A stretch of 64,000 bases of DNA from Enoplolaimus lenunculus (GCA_030248215.1 JASANG010001261.1:53879-117878); one strand, 5' to 3'; numbered from the stretch's first letter, positions 1 to 12,692 are shown. Numbers and translations are program-made. The notes: generated from the sequence alone by a model not told the origin.

Positions 1-96
1 TTAAACAAACACTGATTATAATATACGGTCGTTTTGCATAAAAATGAAAAACCATTCGAAAATCGTTATACAAACATTATGTTTTGCTCACGAACT

Positions 97-3000
97 CTAT
101 ACTGCAAAAAACCATTTCCTACTTTTTGCTCCAGCCGTGCCGGCAACGTCACTTCGTGAAACTAGGCTGTCCTGTAAACTGCTTGCCAGAGATGACGATT
201 TAGAGCTTGCATCGATTAGTCGAAGGTCATCATCTGCCGATAGCAACAAACTGCTTGACGGATCAAACGCACAATGCGCTTGGGAGCTGCTTTTTTCATG
301 ATGACTATAACTATTAATAGTATTATTATTGTTATTAATTTTATTCATAACGCTACTGCTATTATCGGCAGTTCCGGCATTCACACCGCAACAACCTTCT
401 AACGTGGCTGCTTTTTTGACCGTTTCGGACTGAACTACAACAGCAGTATCACATGCAACACGTTCCACAACGTTACATTGAGTAACCAAAGAGGTGTTTT
501 CCATTAAACACTCAACATCCAGTATGCCAGATTTCTTATTGACAATTGTATCAACAACAGCAACTGAATCATAAATGATGTCCTTGCAAGATCTGTCGGA
601 CATGGGCATTTCTTCGTCAACACACGCGTCCTCAACAGAATCATAACGACCGCTAGTCACAGAAATGTTGATTGCTCTATCTTGGTTACAAGTCTGAAAC
701 TAAAAACGCGATACCAATTGTGCTATATACTACAGGATCATTAGTGATCGATCGAAAGGGCGTTTCTGAACTCCGGAGATTTCAGGGTTTATAAGGTTGC
801 GGTTACAAAGTGTACGTTGTTGCACTACCGAAATAAATTTTGGAAACGTGTACTGCACGGAAAGAAAGAGTAGAGAACATTTGGCTTAGAAACGACTGCC
901 TATAAATAAAACATTTGCCCTTTGGTACCTTTGACTCTTGGTTCATAATAACTGCAGCAAACGATTCATCGTGAGCTTCATCTTCATCTGGAGACAATGC
1001 TCCGCAAGGCGATAAACACTCAGGCGTTATTGGAACTAAACTTTCTTTACTTTGGGCATCTAGAACACAAACAAAAATAGTATCATACTGAAATCAAGAT
1101 ATGTATATAATTAACAATATGCAACCCAATGTATGATTCATAATGAATGTGCGATAAGCTTCACATTATCCAGAGTTTCGGCCAAATATTTAATCCAAAA
1201 CTATTTTAGTGAAAGTATTTGAACTGATTCCAAGTATTCTTGTTGTGCATTTCATCTATATCAAGCCATAATAACCAACTCCAACTCACTTCTAGTTAAA
1301 GGAATGGATAAGCATCCGCCTTTTGACAATTCCACAGCAAGCCGATCCGAAAGAGCTGCATTTGACACTTCACGTAGTTTGCGGTCTTTATTACCACCTC
1401 GCATATCTTCACCGTTGGTTTCATCGTGCAAAATATCTTCAGCTGAATGCAGCCGGCCAAACTGTTGCTCTTCAGGCTTATCTAGTTCTGAGCCACCAGT
1501 AAACGTTACAGAATCTGAAATCCCAATTTCTCGTAACACACTGCTGCCAACCACTGCAAACATTACCAGGCAGGTGTCAAATAATATTATCGTCGTAGGC
1601 GCCGGCTCGTGTCGACCGTCAAATAATTCGCGTACGATACAGCACCGTGACGCACGGCGCCAGACGTGGTCAGAAGTATAGCACCACCCTTACATTTGGC
1701 CACAATCGAAGTATAATATCTATGCCTAATTCGAAGAGATATAATTATATAATAATACGAAATATATACTAGCCAAAATGGTTGCAATAAAAACAACAGC
1801 ACTTATCTATTTTGAGAAAACACTGATCTCAATACATTCATATATTTATTGAGCGTAGCGAAACTCCGAGCGAAGCTCGGAGTTACGCGAAGCGTTTTAT
1901 GTTTTGTACTTGGGGGTCGAAAGGTGGATGTCCGTCCGTCCGTCTGTCGGTCGTCCGTCTGTCCGAATCTCCGTCTGTCCGTCTGTCCGTCTGTCGGTCT
2001 GTCCGTCTGTCCGTCCGAAAAGAATCTCAGGAACGGCTGAACCGATTTTGATAAACTTTTTTTGTTTGAAAGCCAATTATCCTGGGGTGTTAACCTCGCA
2101 TTGGGGTTTTAAAATTGCAAGCCGTTTAGAAGCTACAGGCTAATTCGCATAATTAATATATCCTAAATTAGGACTTTCCATAATATTTCGCTAATTATTA
2201 CAGTTAGAAGCAATCTAATTTTAGCATTAAAGGGTTTTTGGGTGCGAGGAATCTGCGTACACTGTTTACAAACCTCCAAAACCGATGATTGAGCAGTTAG
2301 CTAATAGATAGTTTGCATATTAGTATAGGTTATAAGCCTAAATTAGGACTTTTTACAATATTTCACTAATTATTAAGGTTAAAAGCAATATAATTTCAGC
2401 ACTAAAGGGTTTTTAGGTGCATGGAATTTGAATAAATAGTTTACAAACATCCAAAACCGATAATTGAATAGTTAGCTAATACCTAATTTGCATATTAGCT
2501 TAATTAACAAGGCAAAACTATGACTTTTTAAATTATTTCAATAATTTTTAGGGTTCACTGAAGGTTTTTGGGTGCGAGGAATCTGAATAAATTGTTTACC
2601 AACCTCCAACACCGATAATTGGATAGTTAGCTAAAGTTAATTTGCATATTAGCTTAATTGACAAGACAAAATTAGGACTTTTTAAATTATTCCAAAAATT
2701 ATAGGGTGGCTGAAGGGTTTTTGGGTGCGAGGAATCTGAGGAAATTGCTTACAAACCTCCAAAACCGATAAATGAATAGTTAGCTAATAACTAATTTGCA
2801 TATTACCTTAATTGCTTACGTGTGTTCGAGCTTCGCTTAATAAATGTAGTCCCACTACGACTGGTTTTTATTTATATACTGCAGTGTCTGTTTCTGCAAA
2901 AGCTGGAACCGTGCCAAATTACGTATGTTAGGCGTTCTAGCTTTAATATAAATAATAAAGCCATTTACCAATTGTATCCTGAGAAGTACTCTGAGACAAC

Positions 3001-6000
3001 GTCGACACTGTTGTCTGCGGAAGCACACTACATGGAGATAGTAGTTGTTGTGTTTCAGAATGCGGAGATCGAAAACAACAAACGTTGAAAGCAACACACG
3101 ATGCGTGATCAAGCTTTCCCGGCATATCGGCTATTTTTTCGCGTACAGCACGACGCCGTTGACGTTGCTCGGTACGACATCCTTTACGTTCGTTCAGATA
3201 TAGCTCAGGATCTTCGAGAATTCGGCGCTTGGCCCTTAAAACAAACAAATACTGACATGCACCACACATAACATCACTTGCTTGTTGCACTACAACCGAA
3301 ACCCATGCACGCACCTCAGATTGGTTATTATATAAAGAAGGAAAAAATTAGCCTCTGTCGACTGTGAACAACTTGCTTAAAGTTAATGTGATTAGGTTCG
3401 GAATTGTTTTCTGTCGCACTGTGTACACGCTTTAGGGGAAAACACCTGAAAGAGATAACCCGTGTCCGGCTAAGGCGGAATTCTAACCCCTTAAATCCGG
3501 AAAAGCCGCTTTTGTAAACAAAACGGAAAACATATATATCTCCTTCATCATGTGTAGATAAACATATAATTATCGAATGCCCTTTGACAAAAAATAGTTC
3601 CAATCACTTAAAACTCAATTTCTTAACTTACATCGTTAGCTGCTGCGTAAAATTAATTAGAGTTTCACATAATTCTCTTGCGCTAGCAACCGAGCCGTCG
3701 CCTTGCGTAACGCCTTTACGCAGTAAATCTTCCATACGCAACAACATTAACTCGTGCCGCTGATGGGCTTCCACTACTGGCAAGCATGTCATGTTTAACC
3801 CGCCGTTCTGTAATAAAGGTATATTGTTAAATTTCACATTTAAACATATCTTAGTACTAATGGATGCAGAATTTTACTGTGATGGAGGATAATTGTAGTG
3901 TTTTAAAATTTTACAGTTTTAAAGCGTATTTTAGCAATGTATCGATATTTTTATGAGTTAACAAATTTGCCGACTTTACACAGCTTTTAAACACGAGTTG
4001 CATCCCTTGTTTTCCGGGCTAGAAAATACATTGTCCACTTTAGATTCTCCGTTTCCATTGCAAAATTGTAAGCAACCAAAAGCTGCTCGTGTGATACGTC
4101 CCATCTATCTCTGTACCCGCTACTGTAGCTTTTGTCTTTTGCAGCGAACTCTCTCACAAACATGTAGATTAGACACATTGGCTATGAGCAATATTTGAAC
4201 CAATACTTTATATTCATAATCCCATACTTTAGTTCGATCATTAGCGACACTGTTTGCCTTTGCGTTGAGTGCATTCAAATCTCTGTTAACATCGTCTAAA
4301 CGGCGAATTGGCAGTGCAGGTGCGGATTCTGAAGAAAAGCAAAGCACAGCGCAAATCAATATTAAAGAACCCACCGATAACAAAATTAAAAGACCATGAC
4401 ACAAATAATACAACTCATGCGGGTATTCAGCACAGAAACAAATCTGACGCCGACGAAATACTAGCTCTATTTCTGTTGTGTTACTCATTAAAATTATAAC
4501 TATTACGTACCATTTTTGGGAAAGCCGTTTTCAGATTCGCGTTTCGCAAGAGTTTCTCGAAGCTTCTAAAACAAACACAGTATCTACCAGATATAATCAT
4601 TTCAGGGCGCGACGGGCTACCATGTTCCGGTTTTACAATTTAATATCCGGTACCCGCAAAAATTCAATATCAGGCTCTGGTATCCGATAAATTAATACTA
4701 TCTGGTACAGCAGATAACGGTACAGTTTACAGTAAAACTTGTAGATCTGTAACATACTTAAACCAAGTTCATGCTGGTTGAATATAGCGAGCAACAATCT
4801 TTAACTTTCTTGTTCGATTTGCATTACAAACAAATTCCAGGGCCCGTTTTCAAATGTGAGCAGCAGCACCAATTAGCAGATAGCAGAGTGCAACCGTGAT
4901 TACAATTTATTGAAGCTGGAACGGGAATGTGGAAAAATTCCGGAAACTGAATCCGGAAAGTGAAAAATGCATGTCACCGAAAAATTTATTTTAATTTTAT
5001 TTTCTGTTGTATTAAGGTGAAATAACCTTAGTTGAAGATAAGCATTACCGTAATCTGATGTATTTTATATTATCCTTATCCACTGAAGCGAAATCTACCA
5101 TTGAGGATTTATTTTCGGTATACTAACTGAAGCTATTTGATTTTTATAGCCATCAGTAATTGAACAAATGGTTTTTAAACGACTTCTTAAAGATAAACTA
5201 ATTTGAATAACACCAAAGTTTGATACTGCCGGAATTTTTAATTCCGATAAAAATTTACCCGACCCGAAAAGTGAATAGATGCCGGAACCGGAATTCCAGT
5301 TACAAGAATTTGGCTGGTACCCTGGTGTTTACATTTGAGAATACGAGAATGCAAGCAAACTAATCTACTGATGCCAAACAACCAGCATGTCTATTTCTTT
5401 ACTCACCACCAAACTTTCACGATACCGCTGCGTTGCATCTTTTATGACACAAAATTTGCCGACAACCGGGTCAAAGTTGTCCGATACGCCATCTGACGTT
5501 AAGAACACAATGTCACCGGGATCGAGTAAAGTCATTGAGCAAGTCAAATTGTGCAGTTCTGGATTTACGCCATCCACTGGCCCTAACGCGCCACCAGCAT
5601 CACGCATGTCGCGCATTTGACCAATATCATGAGATCCTGCAAATGGTGCACTATACAGATTAATGTTGACAGAAATTCAGTGTTTTTCAGTAGAGTTCTA
5701 AAACTTTTCACATTTTTCATTTTTTTGATTTTTCCAAATGATTTTCAAGGTCGCAAACACGACGCCGGTTTCATGCCGTCCATAAACCACGCCTAACACT
5801 TGCACGCGTGTTCCCAACATATTAAGTTATTAGCATTGAATCCACAATTTTCGTGCTACAACTTGCGGCATGACGGTGTCCTAAGACTAAGCACAATGTT
5901 GGCGACAAACTGTCGGCCCGAAGAAATTTTGGATTCCACTATGTCGGTCGACGAATTGTCCTAAAATCGTATTAAAAGCATATCACTTAAAAACAGCACG

Positions 6001-9000
6001 ACACCACAAAAAACTTTATATTCAAAACAAATCTAACGCTATTACCAAGAGTGATTTCGCGAACGCCATATTTTTCGCTGTAAACAAATGCTAAGCTATC
6101 ACCAACGTTGCAAGTACACGCAACCCATTGAGTTGTGTACTGCAACTTGCATGTTACCATTGCACATAAGGTCGTTAATTGGCCACCTGAAAAGTGAAAA
6201 CAAAACACACCATACTAATGACAAATATATAGCTTGGGCCACAAAACGTTGTAGAATATTTAAATTTTGCAAAATTATGAATGTACCTTGACCAGCTATA
6301 TGATAGTCAGTCAGACAGCACGGTAGCAAACCCACAATCTTACAAATTGCTTAGGATAGGTATATAAGTGGCAGAACAGCGAGTTTTACGCTTTTGTGGC
6401 AATACATTTTACAAAACATTGAATTCCTGTATTCGAACCGGCAGTCTTTTTTGGCGCTAACTACATTCACGTTCCAGCAAATTTCTTTGTATATTGCAAC
6501 GAACTGTAGTAATTTTGGAAAACAGCGAAAAATATAAAATATTCACACTGAAATTTTCATTTGTTACCTTCCTGAAGAATCAGTTGGTGCCCGGAATGAA
6601 ATGATTGAAGCAGTGCATGGAATATATCCTAAAACAATACATGTTTGATGTTTGTCTAGAAACAAAACTCAGCATCTTGTTCAAAAAATCTACGCCTTGC
6701 TAGTAGTTTCTACTTAACCGGTCCGAAGGAAATAAATGTGCTTTTTATGGAAATGCAACTAAATAACAACCAATACCAAATGCGGGGGTCACATTTCTTC
6801 ATTAGGGACGTAATACTGAGTGCATGTTCCACTGACTAAGGTATTCCATCACGTCCAGTGTTAAAGCTTGAACATGGATTCCATTGTGGCACAGTAAACG
6901 GGGTCATGACATTAGGTATTTAGAGCCTTATGCAAGCTGTAAAACTACGTACTTCTTTTTCGAAAATTACAATGTTATATGGGTTACTACTGGCGCAATG
7001 CAAACGCTACAAACAATTGTTTAGTGCTTACCAAAGTATTTGTGATAGGTTTGGTCTTTGAGTAAAGAGTGTCCCTGAGATAGTCCATTGCGCCGCGCAC
7101 AGCGCACTGGCCAGCGAGTCGAGCTCGCTCTCCCCAGTTAACGCCATCAGCAAGAATGAGAACTGCGTTGTTGGATGCCGCTGAAATAGCAAAGCAATCT
7201 GCGATCGGATCCCCTGAAATAAAAACAACAACATAAAGGTTTCCAATCAAAAGTAAGCTGTAGTTTCCAAAAATTGCAAAAAGTACAAGCGAAAATTTTT
7301 ATTAAAGAAATTCTGGGAAACTGAAACTTCTTTGACGGCCTTCACAAATACGTATTAGAAATAATACTGTGAGCAAACTTTTACGTACCAGCGTGAATAC
7401 GAGTGACTGGACTGACTTCGTAAAGACTAGTTGATAACCCAAATGCATGATTGTGAGGCTGCTGGAACACAGCAACACGAGCTGCTTCTTCGGTTGACAT
7501 GTTTCTTATTCCTGAAATAAGAATCAATGTGAAAATCATCATTGAAAGCTTTATACGAACACATATACATTTAAAAATAAATTAATTTGCGCAACCTTAA
7601 CCAAATACAGCGGATCTGTGCCACTTTAATAACCGAAATAGTCAATTAAAACAAAAATTTGTTAAAAACAGAGATGTGCCGATAACAAAATTTTTGCCGA
7701 TGTCGATTGTTATTTTAGAATTTTGCCGATGCCGAATCGATGCCGAATGCAACTTCAGTACACATACTTAATAAACAGATGGGATTATACATTACATCAT
7801 TATTTGAAGACTTAAGCCCTAACCAAAATAAACAATCATAATTATATAAGAACGGTTCATTTCCGTTAATTTTTCAAACACAAACACAAGAGAGAACAGT
7901 TTTTCTGACCAGACACACTGATATGCGCCCAGAAATAAAATTGATAGCATTCAAACTGACATTGTGTGCAAAAAATATCCACAAAGAATAAGTATTTTTT
8001 TGCAGTGCCGATACCGATACTCACGAAAAGTGTCGATATTACGACCGATGCCGATTAATCGGCATATCCCTATTAAATATATAGTCTTCCCAATATCTCC
8101 ATCTTCAGAATTTTCTACAACTACAGACCATATTAAAAAACAATATTATAAGCAGTAAATTTCGCCAATTATGAAGATGGCGCTATACTTATGCGGCGCT
8201 GCACATCATTAAAAGTGTAGTGCCACCCTGACTACATTAAGTACGACCGCTTCGCTTTAATTAAACAATTAATCAAAGTCTAAACAATACAAGTTGCAAT
8301 TTGCAAAACGGTATATTATAGCACTTCCTACCCTGTGACTGTCTGTCTAAATTTTCATCAGCAATTGCGGAACCGATTAAACCTTGGCCATCTTGTCTAC
8401 AGCTCTCGCCTGGTATTAAAGGCGGAGGCGTTTCACACGTTGGAGTGACGTCTTCGCTTTCCGACAAGTTACCAGATTCCGAAGGAGTGGCGTTTCCTAA
8501 AATTTGCAACGATTAAATTGTGTGGATAAACTTTATGGTGCCTAAAAATACTGTGGTTCGACTGTAGTTACAAAGACACAAAAATTACCACAAACTTTTT
8601 GTGCTGTAAAATGCAGCTATGTTGCAGTAGCAGTTCCATCGTAAAAACTCTTTAGTACTTACCGCGAACTGAACCTGAGCGTAAAAGACATGCCTCCAGC
8701 CCTTCAGCATCAAACGAAATGTTAAGCTCGTCATCTAGATTAGCTAGGTTTGCCCGCGCATGGGAATGGTGTCGACGCAACGGACGAACCTAAAACGATG
8801 TCAAGCTACAGAAACAACAGTAACGGAACAATATAGTGAAATCGATAGTAAAATGACGAATATTTATTAGCATGGTTCCGTTGGAATCCCTACTTCGACT
8901 ATATTTACACACAAAATAAGACTTCACTTTCTGTGCATTTCGAGGCATTGATGTTTAATTAATTACGTATTCATAACCGTTTAAAATAACTTGAACATGT

Positions 9001-12000
9001 CATTTTTCAATCGAAACTCATATTGCATTGTAAACTTTTTGCGTCTTGTTCAAGCTATTCTTTTCAATTCGCTTATATGGCATGTACCATATCTGTGAAA
9101 ACTGACAAACTAACTGGTTGACATGCCGGCCCACAAAAATCAATATCCACTTTTATAGAGACTGTTTCTTTACTATGCTTAAAATTGACAACAGCGTTCC
9201 AACCACAAAACTCGTTAACTAACCGGTTATCCTTTAAGTATATACTTATAGCTTACCTTTTCTACTTATCTTATCTTGCAGGGATCGACCTGATAATAGG
9301 TACCGGTGTAGCATATAATTTTAACTCTTCAGGAAAATTGACTCCCCAGCCAATATTAAGTCCCACGTCGTGAAATACTGCATGTGTTAAACTTATACAC
9401 ATTCTCACAACGTTAATTGTTACGCTATACTTTCGTTTACGCGCGACGCCGTCCGTCACCCGCACGGTACCGCGTGATGGACGGCGCCGGACGGGTGACG
9501 CGCGGTGACGGACGGGAGACGCGCGGTGAGGGACGGGTGAGGCGCGGTGATGGACGGGTGACGCGCGGCGACGAACGGGTGGCGTGGTGACAGACGGGTG
9601 ACGCGTGGTGACAGGCGGGTGATGCGCGGTGACAGGCGGGTGATCCGCGGCGACGGACGGCGTCGGACGTCAAGTTTAGCGCAACCCTTTACGTTGTCAT
9701 TCGGCGATGTGAATCGTAACTGGGGGTCAATATTACGTAGAGGGAGTTAATATTGTATATAATATTTACTGGGAAAGTCAAAGGTGGTCCGCATGAAGCT
9801 ACTTTTTTTCGGGCGTTAATACTAGACAAAAGATTTGCTGCTAAGCACTTCCAGGCAATTCACAAATTTAGAGTATATAACCTGTTAACATCCGATTCCA
9901 GCAAAATTAATATCCAGTCAATCCCTGCCGCTTTCTTAGCCAATTAAAACAATACAATAATAAAGACCTAAAGCATCTAATAAGCAATAACAAATTCTTA
10001 CTGCCATGAGGCCAGAATCGGGCCCCGTATGCGATGCATAAACATAACTGGATAATGGTTCGATTTGCAGCACCGGGAGATCAACACCAGCTTTATCATG
10101 GTAGATTTCAGGGTGATTCCTTTCTCCTAACTTCCTTAAATTTACATAGGTACACAAACAGCTACTCGTTTAGGTTGGTTTACACTAAAAAGCGTCGAAT
10201 TTGTTACATTAATGAAGACACAAACAAAAACAGCACACAACTACAAAGCGATTAACTGTTCGTTTGACGCTTTGACATGCGTTTAAGACACAAATCAGTC
10301 AGCGGCTACTACCGTTTTGGAGTACCATAAAGTAGAACGTAATCAGAGAGTTGTGAAATATGAAGTTAATAAATAAATCTTGCGCTATGTTAAAATTGTG
10401 TGTATATATCATGGTGCGACCGGACGCCAAAACTGCCGGAGACGGATAATTTTATATCCGACCGGAGCTGGATCATTAATCCAACATGAGTTAACTTTTC
10501 AATAATTAGACCTTTCTGAGTATTGTTGCCAGCAAACAGACACCCTAAATCAATGTTATATATATATTTGTTTATATATACAACTTGTCCGTAAAATCAC
10601 AAAATTTGCAGTCCCGATTCCGCTTCCGGTAAAAATTTGCTGCTCCGATTGTTATATAATCCAGTTCCGCTTTGCACTCTGACGCCACCGAGAGGTCTTC
10701 CAGCGTTATTGTAAATCAATAATGATTGTTAAAGTACACTAGCACATGCAAACATTTACAACATATATACCCGGCGACAAATTAAAATACAGGAGCCGGA
10801 TGTCGAATTTTTGCCGTAGCCGGATGTCCGGTCGCACCCTGAAAAATACCCTTTCAGATATAAACAGATGAAAGACTGCTCATCGTCATCCTCGTCTTCT
10901 GAGTCTGTATCGAGCGATTTATGTATATCGTTTCCTCCAATGACCAACCCTGAGGTGCAATCTTCGTTTCCTAGATCGTTCGCTAAGGACCATTGACGAA
11001 TCAAACCCTGAAACGACCTCGCCAAATGAGGCACTAAAGAGTTAAAAAACAATGCAACAGAAACTAATTTAAAAGGTTTTTCAGCATGTTCCATGAATAC
11101 GAAACGATATCACAAAATTCACACATCAACTTAACAGACCGAGACCTGACTACCGAAACCGGCCATGAAAAGTCTCGGTCTCGGTCAATTTTTAAGGTCA
11201 TCACCGGAAAAAATTAAAATTTTTTGCAATATATTAATTTTATTTATTAGGCATCACTTACTTCAACAATACAGCCATACATTACTAAACACCAGGGTGC
11301 AACCGGAACTAAAAAATACCGGAACCGGAAAATAAAAAATATTTGTTACCGAAAAATTCATTTTTAAGCGCTATTTTATCGCTTTAATGCTGTAAACATC
11401 CCATTTAGAAAGCCAAAATCCTGAAACAAGTGCATTAGGTGGAAACATATGATAAATTCTGGCTTCTCCACAGCAGGAGGGACAGCACTTTTCGAAATTT
11501 TCATTTTCCCCCGGCGAAAATTTTGCCGCCCCGGAAAGGCCCCCCGGCGAATTTTCGGCCGCCCCCCACCAAAATCCCCGTAGCAAATTTTTTTGCTGGG
11601 GGTCCCCCAGGACTTTTCTAGGCCAAAAATTTTCAATGTTAAAACTTAAATACCTGGACTTCTTTTGAGGCATGATTTTATATTACGCTGAGTACTCATA
11701 ATTTTTTAATAGCGTTACAAATACCCGTAGTAACTAATACAATTCAATAATGGACTGAAAAAAGCACAATTATATAAAGACCGTTTCGGGGCATACAGCA
11801 TTCGAAAGTACCTTGCCGCAGCAAGTTCAACCCGCCTGAGCCTATGATAAACTGAAGCTGTGACTAATATACAAAAAATATATTAATCACAGTTTCCATT
11901 ATAGATTAGCTATATTTTATATAATTGAGCTTCCTTCAACTTCTGGTTAAGTTGTCAGTAATATTAGTTAAAATTATTGTTATTAGCGTTTACGAGAAAT

Positions 12001-12692
12001 TTTTGTCATGTTGAGTGATGAGTAGTCTTCAGTTGAGTTGGAAACACGGTCTAGAATGAAAAAAATGGTCCAAAAAGTCGGTTTGCAAAATTTTAAGCCT
12101 GCCCCCCAGGACCCCCCAGATCATCTGGGGGCCATCAGGAAACTGCCCCCAGCAAAATCAGCTGCCCCCAAGGAAACGCCCCCGGCGGAAATTTTCAAGC
12201 TGTGGAGAAGCCAGAAATTATAGTGTGGCACAAATTTAAAGTTTTGGCAATACACGCTAGGACAATTTTAGATAAATGAGTTCGAATACGTAATATGCCA
12301 ATTTTTCATAAATTTTCGAATGAGAAATAATTTTCAATACCGAAAATACCGGAAAATTATTTTTTACCGGAACCGGATAGTGAAAAATACCGGATTTACC
12401 TACCGGAACCGAAATTCCGGTTGCACCCTGCTAAATACGTACGTACCCGACTTCAGGTGTTGGTTTCAAACCATCAACACAAAAAACGAAGACCGAGACT
12501 TGCTGAGACTGAGACTCCCTTCCCTGCGGATTTAATAACAAAATATTCAGAAAATATTTTAAATAATTTGTGATACCGAATATAACAAAAATTAAAATAA
12601 AAACCCGATGTTCATCAGTACATGACTGCAGGTTGCACATTGCCGCTACGTATACAAACACTTACCTGCACGCGTTTTCTAATTGAAGGCAT
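97..12692 (-). CDS. PP2C-like domain protein, CG9801 type (15 exons, 926 aa)
   Basis: Exons in transcript order: 12692-12666, 11007-10850, 10134-10002, 8789-8663, 8496-8332, 7511-7389, 7213-7032, 6628-6568, 6186-6046, 5636-5407, 3807-3632, 3234-2969, 1553-1290, 1059-929, 693-97. Every join keeps phase and the total is 927 codons including the stop. The start gives MPSIRKRVQ; an in-frame ATG lies 18 bases upstream. By recollection it matches the insect PP2C-like protein CG9801 (NHAFGLSTSLYE, ALGPVDG, VFLTSDGVSDNFDPVVGKF). PP2C motifs: ADGVNWG near residues 266-272 stands where active enzymes have DGHGG, NVGDS near 352-356, and SDGVSDNFD near 420-428 keeps the D-G-x-x-D metal motif. Phosphatase activity is therefore uncertain. 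An acidic stretch lies near residue 45; the last 330 residues are low-complexity and Ser-rich. hAT-like MITEs sit in introns. The fold is confident; exons 13-15 rest on splice signals and phase only. Confidence 0.88.
1845..2866. repeat. Interspersed repeat A, copy 1: GTCC-rich head and four ~160-bp internal repeats
   Basis: Shares its whole structure with 38,943-39,782. It begins with a hairpin-forming GAGCGAAGC/GCTTCGC block (ACTCCGAGCGAAGCTCGGAG), then a GTCC/GTCT-rich stretch near 1,927-2,010, then a unique block. Four diverged repeats follow, each holding a GGGTTTTTGGGTGCGAGGAA-like core near 2,230, 2,408, 2,560 and 2,717 and a GATAATTGAATAGTTAGCTA-like core. The right end has GAGCTTCGCTTAATAAA and the short palindrome AGTCCCACTACGACT. 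Short reading frames rich in Pro-Ser-Val-Cys are translations of the GTCC run. Both ends share a TTATTGAGCG-like inverted motif. Class unknown; the end hairpins allow, but do not prove, a Helitron-like element. Confidence 0.75.
3987..4488 (-). CDS. Candidate nested gene: small one-pass membrane protein in intron 10 of the PP2C-like gene
   Basis: An ATG at 4488 opens a frame of 122 codons whose residues 27-54 form a strong hydrophobic segment (HGLLILLSVGSLILICAVLC), followed by a polar stretch with RRLDDVNRDLNALNAKANS and VWDYEYK. A second frame (to 3987) continues with coding-like sequence (YRDRWDVSHEQLL, LKWTMYFLARK). The two would join at a GTATTG donor and a CATAG acceptor only about 26 bases apart, which is very short for an animal intron, so a frameshift, a pseudogene or a different splice is possible. 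It lies on the same strand inside host intron 10. Host exons 10 and 11 already join in phase without it. A good acceptor (TTTTCTTCAG) lies inside the first frame, so the hydrophobic part might not be coding. I do not recognise the family. Confidence 0.35.
4603..5324. mobile_element. hAT-like MITE(s), CAGGGTG family, degenerate or compound
   Basis: Starts CAGGGCGCGACGGG and ends TACCCTG, with repeated CCGGAA/TTCCGG blocks. A core segment (GTGAAATAACCTTAGTTGAA) recurs near 19,230. Ends are diverged and no clear target duplication is visible. It lies in intron 10 of the PP2C-like gene. Confidence 0.45.
7669..8072. mobile_element. hAT-like MITE, GATGTGCCGAT family, copy 1
   Basis: Inverted ends CAGAGATGTGCCGAT and (reverse complement) TAGGGATATGCCGAT, with many GCCGAT/ATCGGC units inside each end. 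An inverted copy with the same interior lies at 16,171-16,613, where an exact 8-bp target duplication supports the hAT class. It lies in intron 5 of the PP2C-like gene. Confidence 0.7.
8170..8235. mobile_element. Short MITE fragment, GGCGCTATACTT family
   Basis: Has ATGGCGCTATACTT at one end and AAAAGTGTAGTGCCACCCTG at the other. The same end motifs occur near 1,592-1,692, 9,440-9,680, 42,607-42,856, 49,230-49,383 and 53,165-53,275, so this is a small member of that family. Confidence 0.45.
9470..9665. repeat. GC-rich minisatellite, ~21-bp unit, about nine copies
   Basis: Tandem units close to ACGGGTGACGCGCGGTGACG, with point differences between copies, in otherwise AT-rich DNA. The flanks (GACGGCGCC, GGCGTCGGACGTC) match those of the 30-bp minisatellite at 42,725-42,835, so both look like expansions inside one transposon family. 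It lies in intron 3 of the PP2C-like gene. A 78-codon minus-strand frame across it is only a translation of the repeat. Confidence 0.85.
10410..10841. mobile_element. hAT-like MITE, CAGGGTGCGACCGG family
   Basis: Ends are CATGGTGCGACCGGA and the reverse complement CAGGGTGCGACCGGA. It sits immediately beside the donor site of exon 2 of the PP2C-like gene (exon end 10,850), leaving only about eight intron bases between exon and element. No matching target duplication is visible, so one flank has probably changed. Confidence 0.65.
11293..12430. mobile_element. hAT-like MITE of the CAGGGTGCAACCGG family, split by a nested element
   Basis: Outer ends CAGGGTGCAACCGGAA and its inverse. Flanking 8-mers CTAAACAC and CTAAATAC (7 of 8) look like the target duplication. 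Comparison with the uninterrupted copy at 29,754-30,135 shows the interior is broken near 11,453 by a 0.77-kb insertion. It lies in intron 1 of the PP2C-like gene. Confidence 0.75.
11453..12221. mobile_element. Element nested inside the hAT-like MITE, C-rich interior, inverted ends
   Basis: Inverted ends TCTGGCTTCTCCACAGC at left and GCTGTGGAGAAGCCAGAA at right. The interior has CCCCCGGCG/CCCCCAGCAAAA runs on both sides. Aligned to the intact host MITE, the insertion site is near TAAATTATGG, which seems to occur on both sides (target duplication of about 9-10 bp). Class not assigned. Short frames here (11,371-11,673) are not genes. Confidence 0.6.

Noticed and set aside
1904-2143. Open frames rich in Pro-Ser-Val-Cys (also 38,909-39,217)
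   Set aside because: They are translations of the GTCC/GTCT run in repeat A and occur in more than one frame.
5740-5960. Possible extra exon of the PP2C-like gene in the intron between exons 9 and 10
   Set aside because: Exons 9 and 10 join in phase at EITLG/SHDIGQMRD as expected for the family; no open frame with splice sites was found between them.
9470-9665. CRISPR array
   Set aside because: Units are directly adjacent without spacers, in an animal genome with introns; it is a minisatellite.
11371-11673. 100-codon minus-strand frame
   Set aside because: Lies across a hAT-like MITE and its nested C-rich element; no family motif.
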